From Paenibacillus algorifonticola (GTDB taxonomy: Bacteria > Bacillota > Bacilli > Paenibacillales > Paenibacillaceae): a DNA stretch of 64,000 nucleotides. Within the stretch, counting starts at the first letter, position 1. The number at the start of each line of letters is the position of its first letter. Location of the stretch: contig NZ_LAQO01000002.1 of the NCBI RefSeq assembly GCF_000971975.1, positions 1 through 64,000 on the forward strand. The letters run 5' to 3'. Below are positions 50,488 to 60,207 of this stretch, piece by piece. The notes under the pieces are model-generated. The model was not told the DNA's origin. It saw only the letters and a program-made list of their open reading frames with translations, and did not search any database. A program made the position numbers and the translations under genes.

Positions 50488-51933
50488 ATGGATCATCCGG
50501 CATCGTACCGGGGCCGCCGCGTTGTGGTGCTTGGCCTGGCAAGGAGCGGGGTTAGCGTCGCAAAGGTGTTTCATTCCTATGGGGCGGAGGTAATAGTAAA
50601 CGATAAGAAAGAGCAGGACCAATGTCCCGAAGCGGATGAGTTGATCGCTTTGGGCATTTCTGTGCTTTGCGGTTCTCATCCAGGCGACCTCATTACGGCT
50701 GATACAGCGCTGCTTGTCAAAAATCCAGGCATCCCTTATTCGGCTCCGCCCATTAGGCAAGCGGAAGCGGCAGGCGTTGAAATTGTGACCGAGGTTGAAG
50801 TGGCTTATTTGCTTTCGCCTGCACCGATTATTGGCATTACAGGCTCGAATGGCAAAACGACAACGACAACCTGGATCGGCGAGCTGCTGGAGTCGGCGGG
50901 CAAGCATCCCATCGTGGCCGGCAACATTGGCCGCCCATTATGCGAAGCAGCGGTAGAGGCGACAGAGGGCAACTGGCTCGTTGCCGAGCTGAGCAGCTTT
51001 CAGCTTAAAGGGACAACAGGGTTCCGACCTCGCGTCGCCCTGCTGCTCAATGTAGTAGATACGCACCTGGATTATCATGGCGGCATGGAAGATTACATAC
51101 ATTCGAAGACAAAGCTGTTTGCCAATCAGACGAAGGAAGATACGGCTGTGCTGAACTGGGATGATCCGATTTGCCGGCAGCTGGCTGATCGTCTGACCGC
51201 CTCCATTTTGCCATTCTCCCTTTATGAAAAGCTAAGCTATGGGGTAGCGATTGAGCCTCCATATGCGAAGACAGATACAAACGCTTCTCCCGATAAAAAT
51301 GAAGCTGCTGCCGCTGGTCATATCGTATGGCGTGCGCAGGATGGAACGGAAACGGAGCTGCTTGCAGCAGATGAGCTGGGCATCCCTGGCCGCCACAATG
51401 CGGCTAATGCGCTTGCAGCCATTGCAGCTTGTCTTGCAGCAGGGGCAGCGCCGGAGCAGCTTATCCAGACGCTGCGGAGCTTTAAAGGCGTAGAGCATCG
51501 GCTGGAGTATGCGGGAGAAGTGCAGGGGGTTAAATATTACAACGATTCCAAGGCGACCAATCCGACAGCTACGACGATGTCCGTTGGCTCATTGACTGCG
51601 CCAATTGTACTTATAGCAGGCGGTCTGGATCGCGGCTCGGATTACATGGAGCTGCTGCCGCTGTTCCGTGACAGGCTCAAAGGGCTTGTGGCGCTAGGCG
51701 AGACGCGCGGCAAGCTGGGTCATGTCGCGGAACTGGCAGGTTTAGCGGGCGTTCGTTTGGTCGAACCTGAAGAGAACGCCGAAGCGACCTTGCGCGAAGC
51801 GGTGCGGCAGGCAGCCGCGCTAGCAGCACCGGGCGACATCGTATTGCTGTCGCCAGCATGCGCCAGCTGGGATATGTTTACATCCTATGAGCAGCGCGGG
51901 CGCATTTTTAAAGATTCGGCGCATACCTTGTAA
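50488..51933 (+). CDS. murD: UDP-MurNAc-L-Ala-D-Glu ligase MurD
   Basis: The 481-residue ligase has VVVLGLARSGVSVAKVF, IIGITGSNGKTTTTTWIGELL, NVVDTHLDYHGGMEDY, NDSKATNPTAT and LLSPACASWDMF. It adds D-Glu to UDP-MurNAc-L-Ala. AAGGAGCTG precedes ATG 50488. An insert around 265-285 (TDTNASPDKNEAAAAG) is longer than in Bacillus. Confidence 0.95.
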   Translation: MDHPASYRGRRVVVLGLARSGVSVAKVFHSYGAEVIVNDKKEQDQCPEADELIALGISVLCGSHPGDLITADTALLVKNPGIPYSAPPIRQAEAAGVEIVTEVEVAYLLSPAPIIGITGSNGKTTTTTWIGELLESAGKHPIVAGNIGRPLCEAAVEATEGNWLVAELSSFQLKGTTGFRPRVALLLNVVDTHLDYHGGMEDYIHSKTKLFANQTKEDTAVLNWDDPICRQLADRLTASILPFSLYEKLSYGVAIEPPYAKTDTNASPDKNEAAAAGHIVWRAQDGTETELLAADELGIPGRHNAANALAAIAACLAAGAAPEQLIQTLRSFKGVEHRLEYAGEVQGVKYYNDSKATNPTATTMSVGSLTAPIVLIAGGLDRGSDYMELLPLFRDRLKGLVALGETRGKLGHVAELAGLAGVRLVEPEENAEATLREAVRQAAALAAPGDIVLLSPACASWDMFTSYEQRGRIFKDSAHTL

Positions 51934-51977
51934 GTAGGGGGCTTGTCCCTACTTTTACATGCAAAGAGGTGTACGCT

Positions 51978-53075
51978 ATGGCCAAAGCCAGGTCTGCCCC
52001 GGACGTATGGATGATCGTCTCTATTGCGCTCATTCTGGCTATCGGAATCATTATGGTATACAGCGCGAGCGCAGTGCTCGCTTTTCATGAATTCGGAGAT
52101 CGCTATTATTACGTCAAGCGCCAGCTGCTGTTTGCCGGTCTCGGCGTCGGCGCGCTCATATTCACAATGAATATGAATTATCTCGTTTGGCGCAAATGGT
52201 CAAAAATCGCCTTAATCATCTGCTTCGTTCTGCTCGTCATCGTACTGATCCCCGGCGTGGGCGTCGTGCGCGGCGGAGCGCGCAGCTGGCTCGGCATCAG
52301 CTCGTTCGGCATCCAGCCTTCCGAATTCATGAAGCTGGCGATGATTTTATTTTTGGCAAAATGGCTTTCCGAGAAGCAGCAGACGATTACGCTGTTCGTC
52401 AAGGGGCTGCTGCCTCCGCTCGGGATGGCGCTGCTCGCCTTCGGCCTTATTATGCTGCAGCCGGATCTCGGCTCTGGCGCGGTCATGGTTGCAGCTTCGC
52501 TGCTGTTGATCTTTACCGCAGGCGCCCAGCTCAAGCATTTGGGCATGCTCGCGCTGGCAGGCGTGGCAGGACTTGTCGGCCTTATACTGGCCGCTCCTTA
52601 CCGGCTGCAGCGCATTTCCGGTTTCCTTGATCCATGGGCTGATCCGCTTGGCTCAGGCTATCAAATTATTCAATCGCTATATGCGATTGGCCCGGGAGGA
52701 CTTGTTGGGCTTGGCCTCGGCATGAGCAGGCAGAAGTTCAGCTATTTGCCGGAGCCGCAAACGGACTTTATTTTCTCCATCGTTGCGGAGGAGCTTGGTT
52801 TTATCGGAGGGTCGGCACTTATTGTGCTGTTTATGATACTGATATGGCGCGGCATTCGAACAGCGATTTACGCTCCTGATACGTTCGGCAGCTTGCTCGC
52901 TGTTGGCATCACGAGCATTATCGGCGTTCAGGTGCTTATCAATATCGGTGTCGTCATCGGCATGATGCCTGTAACGGGCATTACGCTGCCGCTGGTCAGC
53001 TATGGCGGTTCATCGCTTACGCTTCTGCTCACATCGCTGGGCATTTTACTTAATATTTCACGTTATTCAAGGTGA
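51978..53075 (+). CDS. spoVE: SEDS glycosyltransferase SpoVE/FtsW
   Basis: The 365-residue protein has ten membrane helices and SEDS hallmarks: VYSASAVLAF, GGARSWLGI, IQPSEFMKLA, LQPDLGSG, YQIIQSLYAIGPGG, FIFSIVAEELGFIG, TGITLPLVSYGGSSL. It polymerises lipid II with a class B PBP. By position it corresponds to SpoVE, the cortex partner of SpoVD, but FtsW is so similar that the role cannot be settled here. murG, which usually follows, is absent. Confidence 0.88.
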   Translation: MAKARSAPDVWMIVSIALILAIGIIMVYSASAVLAFHEFGDRYYYVKRQLLFAGLGVGALIFTMNMNYLVWRKWSKIALIICFVLLVIVLIPGVGVVRGGARSWLGISSFGIQPSEFMKLAMILFLAKWLSEKQQTITLFVKGLLPPLGMALLAFGLIMLQPDLGSGAVMVAASLLLIFTAGAQLKHLGMLALAGVAGLVGLILAAPYRLQRISGFLDPWADPLGSGYQIIQSLYAIGPGGLVGLGLGMSRQKFSYLPEPQTDFIFSIVAEELGFIGGSALIVLFMILIWRGIRTAIYAPDTFGSLLAVGITSIIGVQVLINIGVVIGMMPVTGITLPLVSYGGSSLTLLLTSLGILLNISRYSR

Positions 53076-53245
53076 ATGAACAACTAGGCTTTCGGCGCTT
53101 GCTCCACACAATAAGCGGGCCTTGCAGCGGGCGCTATAGGCATTTGTAACACTACCCGGACATAAGGCATAGGATACTCTTATAAATCGTGACCATCGCC
53201 GAGTGGGCCTGTTCTTCACCCTGAAGCAGAAGGAGGTTAGACAGC

Positions 53246-54151
53246 ATGGAACATGTAGCTGAGCTGTTTGAGAATGCAAAAATTGGAAAAGTACTCGTTA
53301 ATGAACGATTGGAAAATCATACTACTTGGAAAGTAGGCGGTCCTGCCGATATTCTTATAATACCGGATGGACAGGAACAAATTATGTCAGCTGTCCGGCT
53401 GCTTCATGAGCATGGCATACCTTGGACCCATTTGGGACGCGGCTCCAATATGCTGGTGAGCGACAAAGGCATTCGCGGCGTTGTCATTAAGCCGCGGGGC
53501 GGACTGGATTATGTGCGCTTCGACGGGAACACGGTTCATGCCGGAGCGGCCTATTCCTTCATTAAACTGTCTGTGATGTCCGGCAAGCAAGGACTAACGG
53601 GCTTGGAATTTGCCGGGGGCATTCCGGGAACGGTAGGCGGGGCCGTCTATATGAATGCCGGTGCGCATGGATCGGATGTGTCGCGTATTTTCAAGTCAGC
53701 CGAGATTGTGCTGGAGAATGGTGAATTGGTAACCTACGGACCCGAGGATATGCAATTTTCTTACCGACATTCCGTGCTGCATGAACGCAAAGGGCTCGTG
53801 CTGTCAGCAACCTTCGAGCTTGTGCCTGGAGACCGTCAGGAAATTGCTGCAACGCTGGCCTCCTACAAGGAGAGACGGCTGCGTACGCAACCGCTGCAGC
53901 TGGCATGTGCGGGCAGCGTCTTCCGCAATCCGCCTGGCGATTATGCCGCCAGATTAATTGAGGAGGCGGGGCTTAAAGGCTTCCGTGTAGGTGCGGCCGA
54001 AGTATCCGAGCTGCATGCCAATTTTATCGTCAACACCGGGCAAGCGACAGCTGAAGATGTGCTTACCCTCATGGCTCATATTCAAGGCGTCATTGTAGAT
54101 CGATATGGGATCAGCTTGGTGCCGGAAGTGCTGGTGGTGGGTGAGCGGTAA
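53246..54151 (+). CDS. murB: UDP-N-acetylenolpyruvoylglucosamine reductase MurB
   Basis: The 301-residue FAD enzyme has HTTWKVGGPADILI, LGRGSNMLVSDKGIRG, GLEFAGGIPGTVGGAVYMNAGAHG, SYRHSVL, CAGSVFRNP and GAAEVSELHANFIVN. It is a type II MurB (no Tyr loop), as usual in Firmicutes, and reduces the enolpyruvyl group to the lactyl ether. AAGGAGG precedes ATG 53246. murA follows after 15 bases, so the two steps of MurNAc formation are paired. Confidence 0.96.
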   Translation: MEHVAELFENAKIGKVLVNERLENHTTWKVGGPADILIIPDGQEQIMSAVRLLHEHGIPWTHLGRGSNMLVSDKGIRGVVIKPRGGLDYVRFDGNTVHAGAAYSFIKLSVMSGKQGLTGLEFAGGIPGTVGGAVYMNAGAHGSDVSRIFKSAEIVLENGELVTYGPEDMQFSYRHSVLHERKGLVLSATFELVPGDRQEIAATLASYKERRLRTQPLQLACAGSVFRNPPGDYAARLIEEAGLKGFRVGAAEVSELHANFIVNTGQATAEDVLTLMAHIQGVIVDRYGISLVPEVLVVGER

Positions 54152-54166
54152 TTCGGAGGTGAGACA

Positions 54167-55453
54167 TTGGACAAATTGGTGATTGAAGGCGGGAAACCAC
54201 TCTCAGGAACCATTGTTATCCAAGGAGCGAAAAATGCCGCTTTGCCAATATTGGCAGCCAGCTTATTGGCCGAAGGCGAAACGACACTGGAACATGTGCC
54301 GAAGCTGCTGGATATCGACGTCATGCTCAGCATACTGCGGGAACTCGGATGCCATGCGGAGCATGAAGGCGATACGGTACAGCTGAACACGGAAAGCATG
54401 CACCTCTCCCATGTCCCGGAAAAGTTAATGGGGCAGATGCGCTCGTCAATCTTTCTAATGGGGCCGCTTCTTGCGAGATTTGGTGAAGTACAGGTCTATC
54501 AGCCTGGCGGCTGCGCGATCGGGCAGCGCAAAATTGATTTGCATCTGGAGGGACTTCGGGCGCTCGGGGCCGATATTGAAGAAGCGGGCAATTGCATGAT
54601 TTGCCGGGCAGACCGTCTCAAAGGAGCCGATATTCATCTAAGCTTCCCTAGTGTCGGAGCGACGGAAAATATTATGATGGCCGCGGTGCTTGCTGAAGGG
54701 CGAACGATGATTACGAATGCTGCTCGCGAGCCGGAAATTCAGGATTTGCAGCGGTTTCTGAATGCTATGGGTGCCGAGATGATCGGCGCTGGTACGGATA
54801 CCATTACGATAAATGGCGTGAAGTCGCTTTCTCCTTGTACGTACAAGGTTATTCCGGATCGCATTGTAACCGGCACCTTAATGGTTGCCGCGGCGGCGAC
54901 GCGCGGTCAAATTACTCTTCTGAATACATGTCCCTCCCACTTGTCTTCCTTAATACACGTGCTTCGCAGATCAGGTATTCAAATCACCACCCACGATGAT
55001 ATAATAAAAGTTAGCTGTGCGTCCCGCCCCAAAGCCATTGAACGAATTGTTACTTCCCCATACCCTGCTTTTCCGACTGATCTGCAATCTCAAGTGATGG
55101 TGCTGCTAGCGCTTGCAGACGGAACGAGCATTATGAAGGAGACGATTTTCGAAGGCAGGCTGAAGCATGTTGACGAACTATCACGAATGGGTGCGGATAT
55201 ACGGGTTGATATGAATGCGGCTTTTATCCGGGGCGTTCCGCGTCTTTATGGAGCGACGGTGGAAGCAACGGATTTGCGGGCAGGAGCAGCGCTTGTAATC
55301 GCTGGCCTTGCTGCGCAAGGGAAGACGGTAGTGGAGCAAATTCATCATATTGATCGGGGCTATGATCGCATTGAAACGATGTTAAGCAGACTGGGAGCAA
55401 GGATTTCTCGCTATTCTTCTGTTCCTAATGTTCCTAATGATCCTGATAACTAG
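54167..55453 (+). CDS. murA: UDP-GlcNAc 1-carboxyvinyltransferase MurA
   Basis: The 428-residue enzyme begins at TTG 54167 after GGAGG. It has GAKNAALPILAASLLAEG (substrate Lys-Asn), RSSIFLMGPLLAR and PGGCAIGQRKIDLH with the PEP-binding, fosfomycin-reactive Cys. It transfers enolpyruvate from PEP to UDP-GlcNAc, the committed step of the pathway. In Bacillus subtilis the murA genes lie elsewhere; here one sits inside the dcw cluster. The last residues (SSVPNVPNDPDN) are a variable tail. Confidence 0.95.
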   Translation: MDKLVIEGGKPLSGTIVIQGAKNAALPILAASLLAEGETTLEHVPKLLDIDVMLSILRELGCHAEHEGDTVQLNTESMHLSHVPEKLMGQMRSSIFLMGPLLARFGEVQVYQPGGCAIGQRKIDLHLEGLRALGADIEEAGNCMICRADRLKGADIHLSFPSVGATENIMMAAVLAEGRTMITNAAREPEIQDLQRFLNAMGAEMIGAGTDTITINGVKSLSPCTYKVIPDRIVTGTLMVAAAATRGQITLLNTCPSHLSSLIHVLRRSGIQITTHDDIIKVSCASRPKAIERIVTSPYPAFPTDLQSQVMVLLALADGTSIMKETIFEGRLKHVDELSRMGADIRVDMNAAFIRGVPRLYGATVEATDLRAGAALVIAGLAAQGKTVVEQIHHIDRGYDRIETMLSRLGARISRYSSVPNVPNDPDN

Positions 55454-55538
55454 TGTATGCGAACAAGCGCCTGAATAGAAACTCCCGGCTCCTGCGATTT
55501 GGGGATCCGGATGTTTTTGGGGAAAGAAGGGACAAGTT

Positions 55539-56288
55539 ATGAGCGCGCCGATGCCAGTGCTTAAAAATCCGGTTGGCAAACGAAAAGGTAATCGCAAGCT
55601 GCTTAGCGTGCTTGTGCTGCTGTTTATTATTTTGCTGTCCGTATTGTTTTTTAATTCTTCTATTAGTAAAATTTCGGAGATTCATATTGAAGGCACTGCC
55701 TATACGACGACTGCGGAAATTGGACAGGCTGCTGCCATATCGGTGGGCGATGCTTTTTTTGGTACAACGTCAGCGACCATCGAGGAATCGGTTAAAGCGA
55801 TTCCGACCATTAACAACGTCACCGTGGACAAAGCTTTCCCTGGGAAGGTAACGATTACGGTAGAGGAGTATCCGGTAGTAGCCTTTGAGCTGTTTAGCGA
55901 TGGCAATTTGACAGCGCTGCTGGCGAACGGGTCGGAGCTTCCAGCTGCAAATGAGGAGCTATTGGTCAATAAGCCTGTATTGTCTGGCTGGAAGCAGGGG
56001 GATGAATACCGCGTGAAGCTTGCGGAGCAGCTTGGCAAAATTCCGGCGAAGCAGCTGTCTGATTTATCCGAAATTATGCCATATCCATCCAAGGCGTATC
56101 CTGACCGCATCAAAATTTACACGCGAACGAAATTCGAGGTTGTAACGGCGATTTCACTGCTGAGCGAGAAAATTGAAACGATGAATGCGGTCATTGAAAC
56201 GCAGGAGCCTGGAAAAATCACCCTGCTGCTAGCGGATACGTATGATTCTTTTATTAAGACAGATCCAGAAAATGAAGAGGGCAGTTGA
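55539..56288 (+). CDS. divIB: Cell division protein FtsQ/DivIB
   Basis: The 249-residue protein has a basic cytoplasmic start, one helix (about 20-38), a POTRA domain (SKISEIHIEGTAYTTTAEIGQAA...) and the FtsQ/DivIB beta domain (VEEYPVVAFELF, GKITLLLADTYDS). It stabilises the FtsL-DivIC complex at the septum. GAAAGAAGGGA precedes ATG 55539. Confidence 0.92.
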   Translation: MSAPMPVLKNPVGKRKGNRKLLSVLVLLFIILLSVLFFNSSISKISEIHIEGTAYTTTAEIGQAAAISVGDAFFGTTSATIEESVKAIPTINNVTVDKAFPGKVTITVEEYPVVAFELFSDGNLTALLANGSELPAANEELLVNKPVLSGWKQGDEYRVKLAEQLGKIPAKQLSDLSEIMPYPSKAYPDRIKIYTRTKFEVVTAISLLSEKIETMNAVIETQEPGKITLLLADTYDSFIKTDPENEEGS

Positions 56289-56444
56289 AAAACAGACTAC
56301 TCATTTTTAGAAAACAGTGATAAAATTTTATAGGTGGACTTTTAAAATGAAAGCAAAACGACATGCATGGCGCTTAAACACCATATGAGTATTTTTTAAT
56401 GAAATTAAAATTCATATAGAGTTAGAAAAATAGTGCCCTTAAAA

Positions 56445-56471
56445 AGAGGGATACTATTAACTGCGTTGAAT
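56445..56471 (+). promoter_or_regulatory. Candidate sigma-H promoter of ftsAZ
   Basis: AGAGGGATA (one mismatch to RNAGGAWWW), an 11-base spacer and GTTGAAT (fits RNNGAAT exactly). ftsAZ of Bacillus subtilis has a sigma-H promoter for the onset of sporulation in the corresponding position. Confidence 0.55.
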
Positions 56472-56486
56472 ATGTAAAAAGGCGTT

Positions 56487-56516
56487 TTGTGATTAAACTG
56501 ATACAAGCTGTATAAT
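56487..56516 (+). promoter_or_regulatory. Sigma-A promoter of ftsAZ
   Basis: TTGTGA (56487-56492), an 18-base spacer and a consensus TATAAT (56511-56516), 29 bases before the start codon. Confidence 0.65.
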
Positions 56517-56544
56517 TTATAAGTTGAAACGGAGGTGCCGCGGG

Positions 56545-57792
56545 TTGAGCAGCAACGACATCATCGTCAGTTTAGACATCGGTACATCCAAAGTTCGTGC
56601 TATTATTGGCGAAGTGAATAACGGAGCCATTAATATTATTGGAGTTGGATCTGCCGACTCAGAGGGTATTCGCAAAGGAGCTATTGTAGATATCGACCAG
56701 ACCGTTCAGTCGATTCGTAATGCGATTGAGCATGCGGAACGAATGGTAGGTATTCAAATATCAGACGTCTATGTTGGTATTCAAGGCAATCATATTGCTT
56801 TGCAAACCAATCATGGCGTCGTTGCCGTATCCAATGAGGACCGTGAAATTGGCGAAGAAGATATTGAGAGAGTTGTGCAGGCTGCGAAAGTAGTAGCCTT
56901 GCCGCCTGAACGCGAGATTATTAATTTAGTGCCGAAGCAATATTTGGTAGACGGACTGGAAGGCATATCCGATCCTCGGGGGATGATCGGCGTGCGTCTG
57001 GAAGTGGAAGCCACCATTGTAACAGGTGCTAAGACAGCGATACATAATTTGATGCGCTGTGTGGAGAAAGCAGGACTCCGCATTTCCGGCGTCATTTTGA
57101 TGTCTTTGGCATCCGGCGTCATATCGCTGACGAAAGACGAGAAAATGATGGGTACCGTACTGGCGGATATCGGAGCAGGCTCCTGTACGATTACGATTTT
57201 CGAGCAGGGCGGACTTGCGGCGACTTCTACGCTTCCTATCGGCGGAGAATACGTAACGAACGATATCGCTTACGGTTTGCGTACCCAAAGTGATCAAGCG
57301 GAGAAAATCAAGCTGAAATACGGCTGCTCCTACATTGGCGATGCTGCGGAAGATGTGAAGTTCAAAGTTCTCCGTATGGGAAGCAATGTAGAAAAGGAAT
57401 TTTCTCAAGTCGATTTGGCGAGCATTATCGAGCCTCGGATGCAGGAGATTTTCAGCCTGATCAAGCAAGAGGTTCGTCGTCTTGGTTATCATGACAAGGT
57501 CAGCAGCTATGTGCTTACTGGAGGAGCAGTGACAATGCCAGGCACATTGGCGCTTGCTCAAGCAGAGCTTGAATCCACCGTTCGCGTGGCACTTCCGGAT
57601 TATATCGGCGTGCGCGATCCCGCTTACAGCAGCGGTGTAGGAATGATTCAATACGTATCGAAATATATGGGAGCGCGCGGAACAACCAGCACAGTGAAAA
57701 AAGCCGCAAGCAGCCGCAAAACGGGTTCCACCGCTTCATCCAAACCCGGTATGTTCGAACGGATAAAAAATATGTTTAACGAATTTATTTGA
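56545..57792 (+). CDS. ftsA: Cell division protein FtsA
   Basis: The 415-residue actin-like ATPase has [35 protein letters not shown]-type phosphate loops (ADIGAGSCT), [11 protein letters not shown] and the C-terminal amphipathic helix [12 protein letters not shown] that ties FtsZ to the membrane. TTG 56545 follows CGGAGGTG by eight bases; an upstream in-frame TTG (56524) precedes that ribosome binding site and is rejected. Confidence 0.95.
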   Translation: MSSNDIIVSLDIGTSKVRAIIGEVNNGAINIIGVGSADSEGIRKGAIVDIDQTVQSIRNAIEHAERMVGIQISDVYVGIQGNHIALQTNHGVVAVSNEDREIGEEDIERVVQAAKVVALPPEREIINLVPKQYLVDGLEGISDPRGMIGVRLEVEATIVTGAKTAIHNLMRCVEKAGLRISGVILMSLASGVISLTKDEKMMGTVLADIGAGSCTITIFEQGGLAATSTLPIGGEYVTNDIAYGLRTQSDQAEKIKLKYGCSYIGDAAEDVKFKVLRMGSNVEKEFSQVDLASIIEPRMQEIFSLIKQEVRRLGYHDKVSSYVLTGGAVTMPGTLALAQAELESTVRVALPDYIGVRDPAYSSGVGMIQYVSKYMGARGTTSTVKKAASSRKTGSTASSKPGMFERIKNMFNEFI

Positions 57793-57808
57793 TCGGGGGA
57801 AATTGATG

Positions 57809-58942
57809 ATGTTGGAATTCGACATGGAATTGGAGCAACTCGCTCAAATAAAAGTAATCGGCGTCGGCGGCGGCGGCAGCAATGCGGTTAACCGAATGAT
57901 TGAAAATGGGGTAAAAGGTGTTGACTTCATTACCGTCAATACGGATGCTCAGGCGCTGCATTTGTCGAAATCCGAGCACAAGCTGCAAATCGGCGATAAG
58001 CTGACACGCGGACTCGGTGCGGGCGCTAACCCGGAAGTGGGTAAGAAAGCGGCTGAGGAATCCCGTGATCTCGCACTCAACCAGCTGAAAGGCTCGGACA
58101 TGGTATTCGTTACCGCAGGTATGGGCGGTGGCACAGGCACAGGCGCTGCGCCTGTTATAGCTGAAATCGCAAGAGAATGCGGAGCGCTGACTGTAGGCGT
58201 AGTAACCCGTCCATTCACCTTCGAAGGCCGCAAGCGCGCCGCACAAGCGGAAATGGGCATAGAAGCGCTTAAAGAGAAAGTAGATACACTGATCGTTATC
58301 CCAAATGACCGTCTTTTGGAAATTGTCGACAAGAAGACGCCTATGCTGGAAGCGTTCCGTGAAGCGGATAACGTGCTTCGTCAAGCGGTGCAAGGTATTT
58401 CCGATTTGATCCAAGTACCGGGTCTGATCAACCTTGACTTCGCAGACGTTAAGACGATTATGACAGAGCGCGGCTCTGCACTGATGGGAATCGGGGAAGC
58501 CAGCGGTGAGAACCGTGCAGCAGAAGCGGCGAAAAAAGCGATTATGAGCCCGCTGCTGGAAACGTCCATTGATGGCGCACGTGGCGTTATTATGAACATT
58601 ACAGGCGGCAGCAACCTGAGCCTGTATGAAGTTAATGAAGCAGCTGAAATTGTTATTTCCGCTTCCGATCCGGAAGTGAATATGATTTTTGGTGCCATTA
58701 TTGACGATAATTTGAAAGATGAAATCAAAGTTACCGTCATTGCGACTGGCTTTGAACACAAGGCCGCTCCGGCTGCTAGACGCTCGCCGCAGCAGCAGGG
58801 AGAATCAGAGACTCGCCAGCCGGCAAGTCCGACCTCCGCGCCTGCTTCGACATCGTCTGTCAAGCCTTTTGGCGCAAGCACTTCGAGCGATCAGCTTGAG
58901 ATTCCAGCCTTTTTGCGCAACCGTCCACGCAGCGATCGCTAG
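57809..58942 (+). CDS. ftsZ: Cell division protein FtsZ
   Basis: The 377-residue tubulin homologue has [19 protein letters not shown], the tubulin signature [12 protein letters not shown] and [12 protein letters not shown] Ser/Ala/Pro-rich linker (315-355) precedes the C-terminal peptide [11 protein letters not shown], which binds FtsA, SepF and EzrA. ATG 57809 gives the usual MLEF start; ATG 57806 and TTG 57803 are in frame just before it. ftsA ends 16 bases upstream. Confidence 0.97.
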   Translation: MLEFDMELEQLAQIKVIGVGGGGSNAVNRMIENGVKGVDFITVNTDAQALHLSKSEHKLQIGDKLTRGLGAGANPEVGKKAAEESRDLALNQLKGSDMVFVTAGMGGGTGTGAAPVIAEIARECGALTVGVVTRPFTFEGRKRAAQAEMGIEALKEKVDTLIVIPNDRLLEIVDKKTPMLEAFREADNVLRQAVQGISDLIQVPGLINLDFADVKTIMTERGSALMGIGEASGENRAAEAAKKAIMSPLLETSIDGARGVIMNITGGSNLSLYEVNEAAEIVISASDPEVNMIFGAIIDDNLKDEIKVTVIATGFEHKAAPAARRSPQQQGESETRQPASPTSAPASTSSVKPFGASTSSDQLEIPAFLRNRPRSDR

Positions 58943-58964
58943 ATGGCGGTTTACAGCCTACAAG

Positions 58965-59008
58965 AAAGCCCGCTTTTCCCATTAGCATTTGGGAGAAGCG
59001 GGCTTTTT
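58965..59008 (+). terminator. Terminator after ftsZ
   Basis: AAAGCCCGCTTTTCCCA pairs with TGGGAGAAGCGGGCTTT with one mismatch, then TT. Confidence 0.9.
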
Positions 59009-59093
59009 GCGCTTCCTTTCCAAGCAGGAACGAGGCAAAGACACTTTTGTTGCTGTCAAACGACCGCTTGTCCTGCCGTTTTTTATTCGCGCG

Positions 59094-59160
59094 CTCGACA
59101 AAAAAAGATGGCTCACCCCGTCATGATTAGACAGACTTTGAAATAGGATTTTAATATACT
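59094..59160 (+). promoter_or_regulatory. Candidate Spo0A-dependent spoIIG promoter
   Basis: CTCGACA (59094-59100) differs in one base from the 0A box TTCGACA. Further on, TTAGAC (59127-59132) and TATACT (59155-59160) are 22 bases apart, the unusual spacing known for spoIIG of Bacillus subtilis. The match is suggestive only. Confidence 0.35.
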
Positions 59161-59229
59161 AGTCTCAATCGTTCTCACCGGCGCCATGAAGCAAGCCTGG
59201 CGGACGGAATTCGCAGGAAGGTGACGATT

Positions 59230-60174
59230 GTGGCTATATATGTCGATGTCATGTTTGTGCGGGAGCTGCTGGTCGACGGCGGGCTGCTGCTGACGACAGC
59301 ATGGGCGAGGAACATTCGTGCCAAGCCATGGCGGGTGCTCGCCGCTGCAAGTGTTGGAGCCAGCTACGTCGTGCTCATGTTGTTTCCGATGCTGTCCGTC
59401 CTGTTTACCTTGGTTGTCAAGCTAGGCATCTCGATGCTGATGTTATGGATTGCCTTTGGTTATGGGTCGATTCAGCATTTTCTTCGCACGACGGCAGCCT
59501 TTTATGCCGTTAATTTTGTGGCGGCAGGAGCGATCATCGGCATTTATTATTTGCTGATGCAGGGCTCGGGAGAAGTATGGAGAACGATTGCCTTCGTCGA
59601 TGGAAGCATGCATGTTGAGCTGAAAATGAGCCTTATTTATTTATTTGCAGCGTTTTGTATCGGGCTGTATATATACCGCACCGTGTTGACGCAGCGTCGT
59701 GAAAGGGAGTTGGTGCAAACTCATCTTGCCGATGTAAGTATTCATATTGAAAATCAGGAATTCCGCTGCATCGGATTGATTGATACGGGCAATCAGCTCT
59801 ATGATCCGTTGTCGCGAACTCCGGTAATGGTCGTTGAAGCCGCTCTTTGGCAAAATGAATTGCCTCCTTCATGGTTGCAAAGCATTCGTGAGGCCGAGGT
59901 GGATCGTCTGGTCGCAGGCATGGGTGATGACGTCTTTATTTGGCAGCATCGCTTGCGCCTCATTCCTTACCGCGGCGTCAACCGCGGCTCGCAATTTATG
60001 CTGGCGCTAAAACCGGATTTTGTCCGAATTGAGCGGGATGGCTGCAGTTATGTCGCGAAAAAAGTGTTGATTGGGCTTGATGGCGGCAAGCTGACAGCAG
60101 ACAGCTCGTATCAGGCGATCATTCATCCCGCACTTGTGCAGACTCCGCAAGCGGATGCGAGGACAGGAGACTGA
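59230..60174 (+). CDS. spoIIGA: Sigma-E processing protease SpoIIGA
   Basis: The 314-residue protein has five N-terminal helices (to about residue 160) and a C-terminal aspartic-protease-like domain with CIGLIDTGNQLYDPLSRTPV, where the DTGN Asp is catalytic. It removes the SigE pro-sequence at the sporulation septum when triggered by SpoIIR. GTG 59230 is preferred (GGAAGGTGA upstream) over GTG 59221. sigE follows after 33 bases. Confidence 0.93.
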   Translation: MAIYVDVMFVRELLVDGGLLLTTAWARNIRAKPWRVLAAASVGASYVVLMLFPMLSVLFTLVVKLGISMLMLWIAFGYGSIQHFLRTTAAFYAVNFVAAGAIIGIYYLLMQGSGEVWRTIAFVDGSMHVELKMSLIYLFAAFCIGLYIYRTVLTQRRERELVQTHLADVSIHIENQEFRCIGLIDTGNQLYDPLSRTPVMVVEAALWQNELPPSWLQSIREAEVDRLVAGMGDDVFIWQHRLRLIPYRGVNRGSQFMLALKPDFVRIERDGCSYVAKKVLIGLDGGKLTADSSYQAIIHPALVQTPQADARTGD

Positions 60175-60207
60175 AAATACTACGATTATCGGGGAGGGAT
60201 AGGCCGG

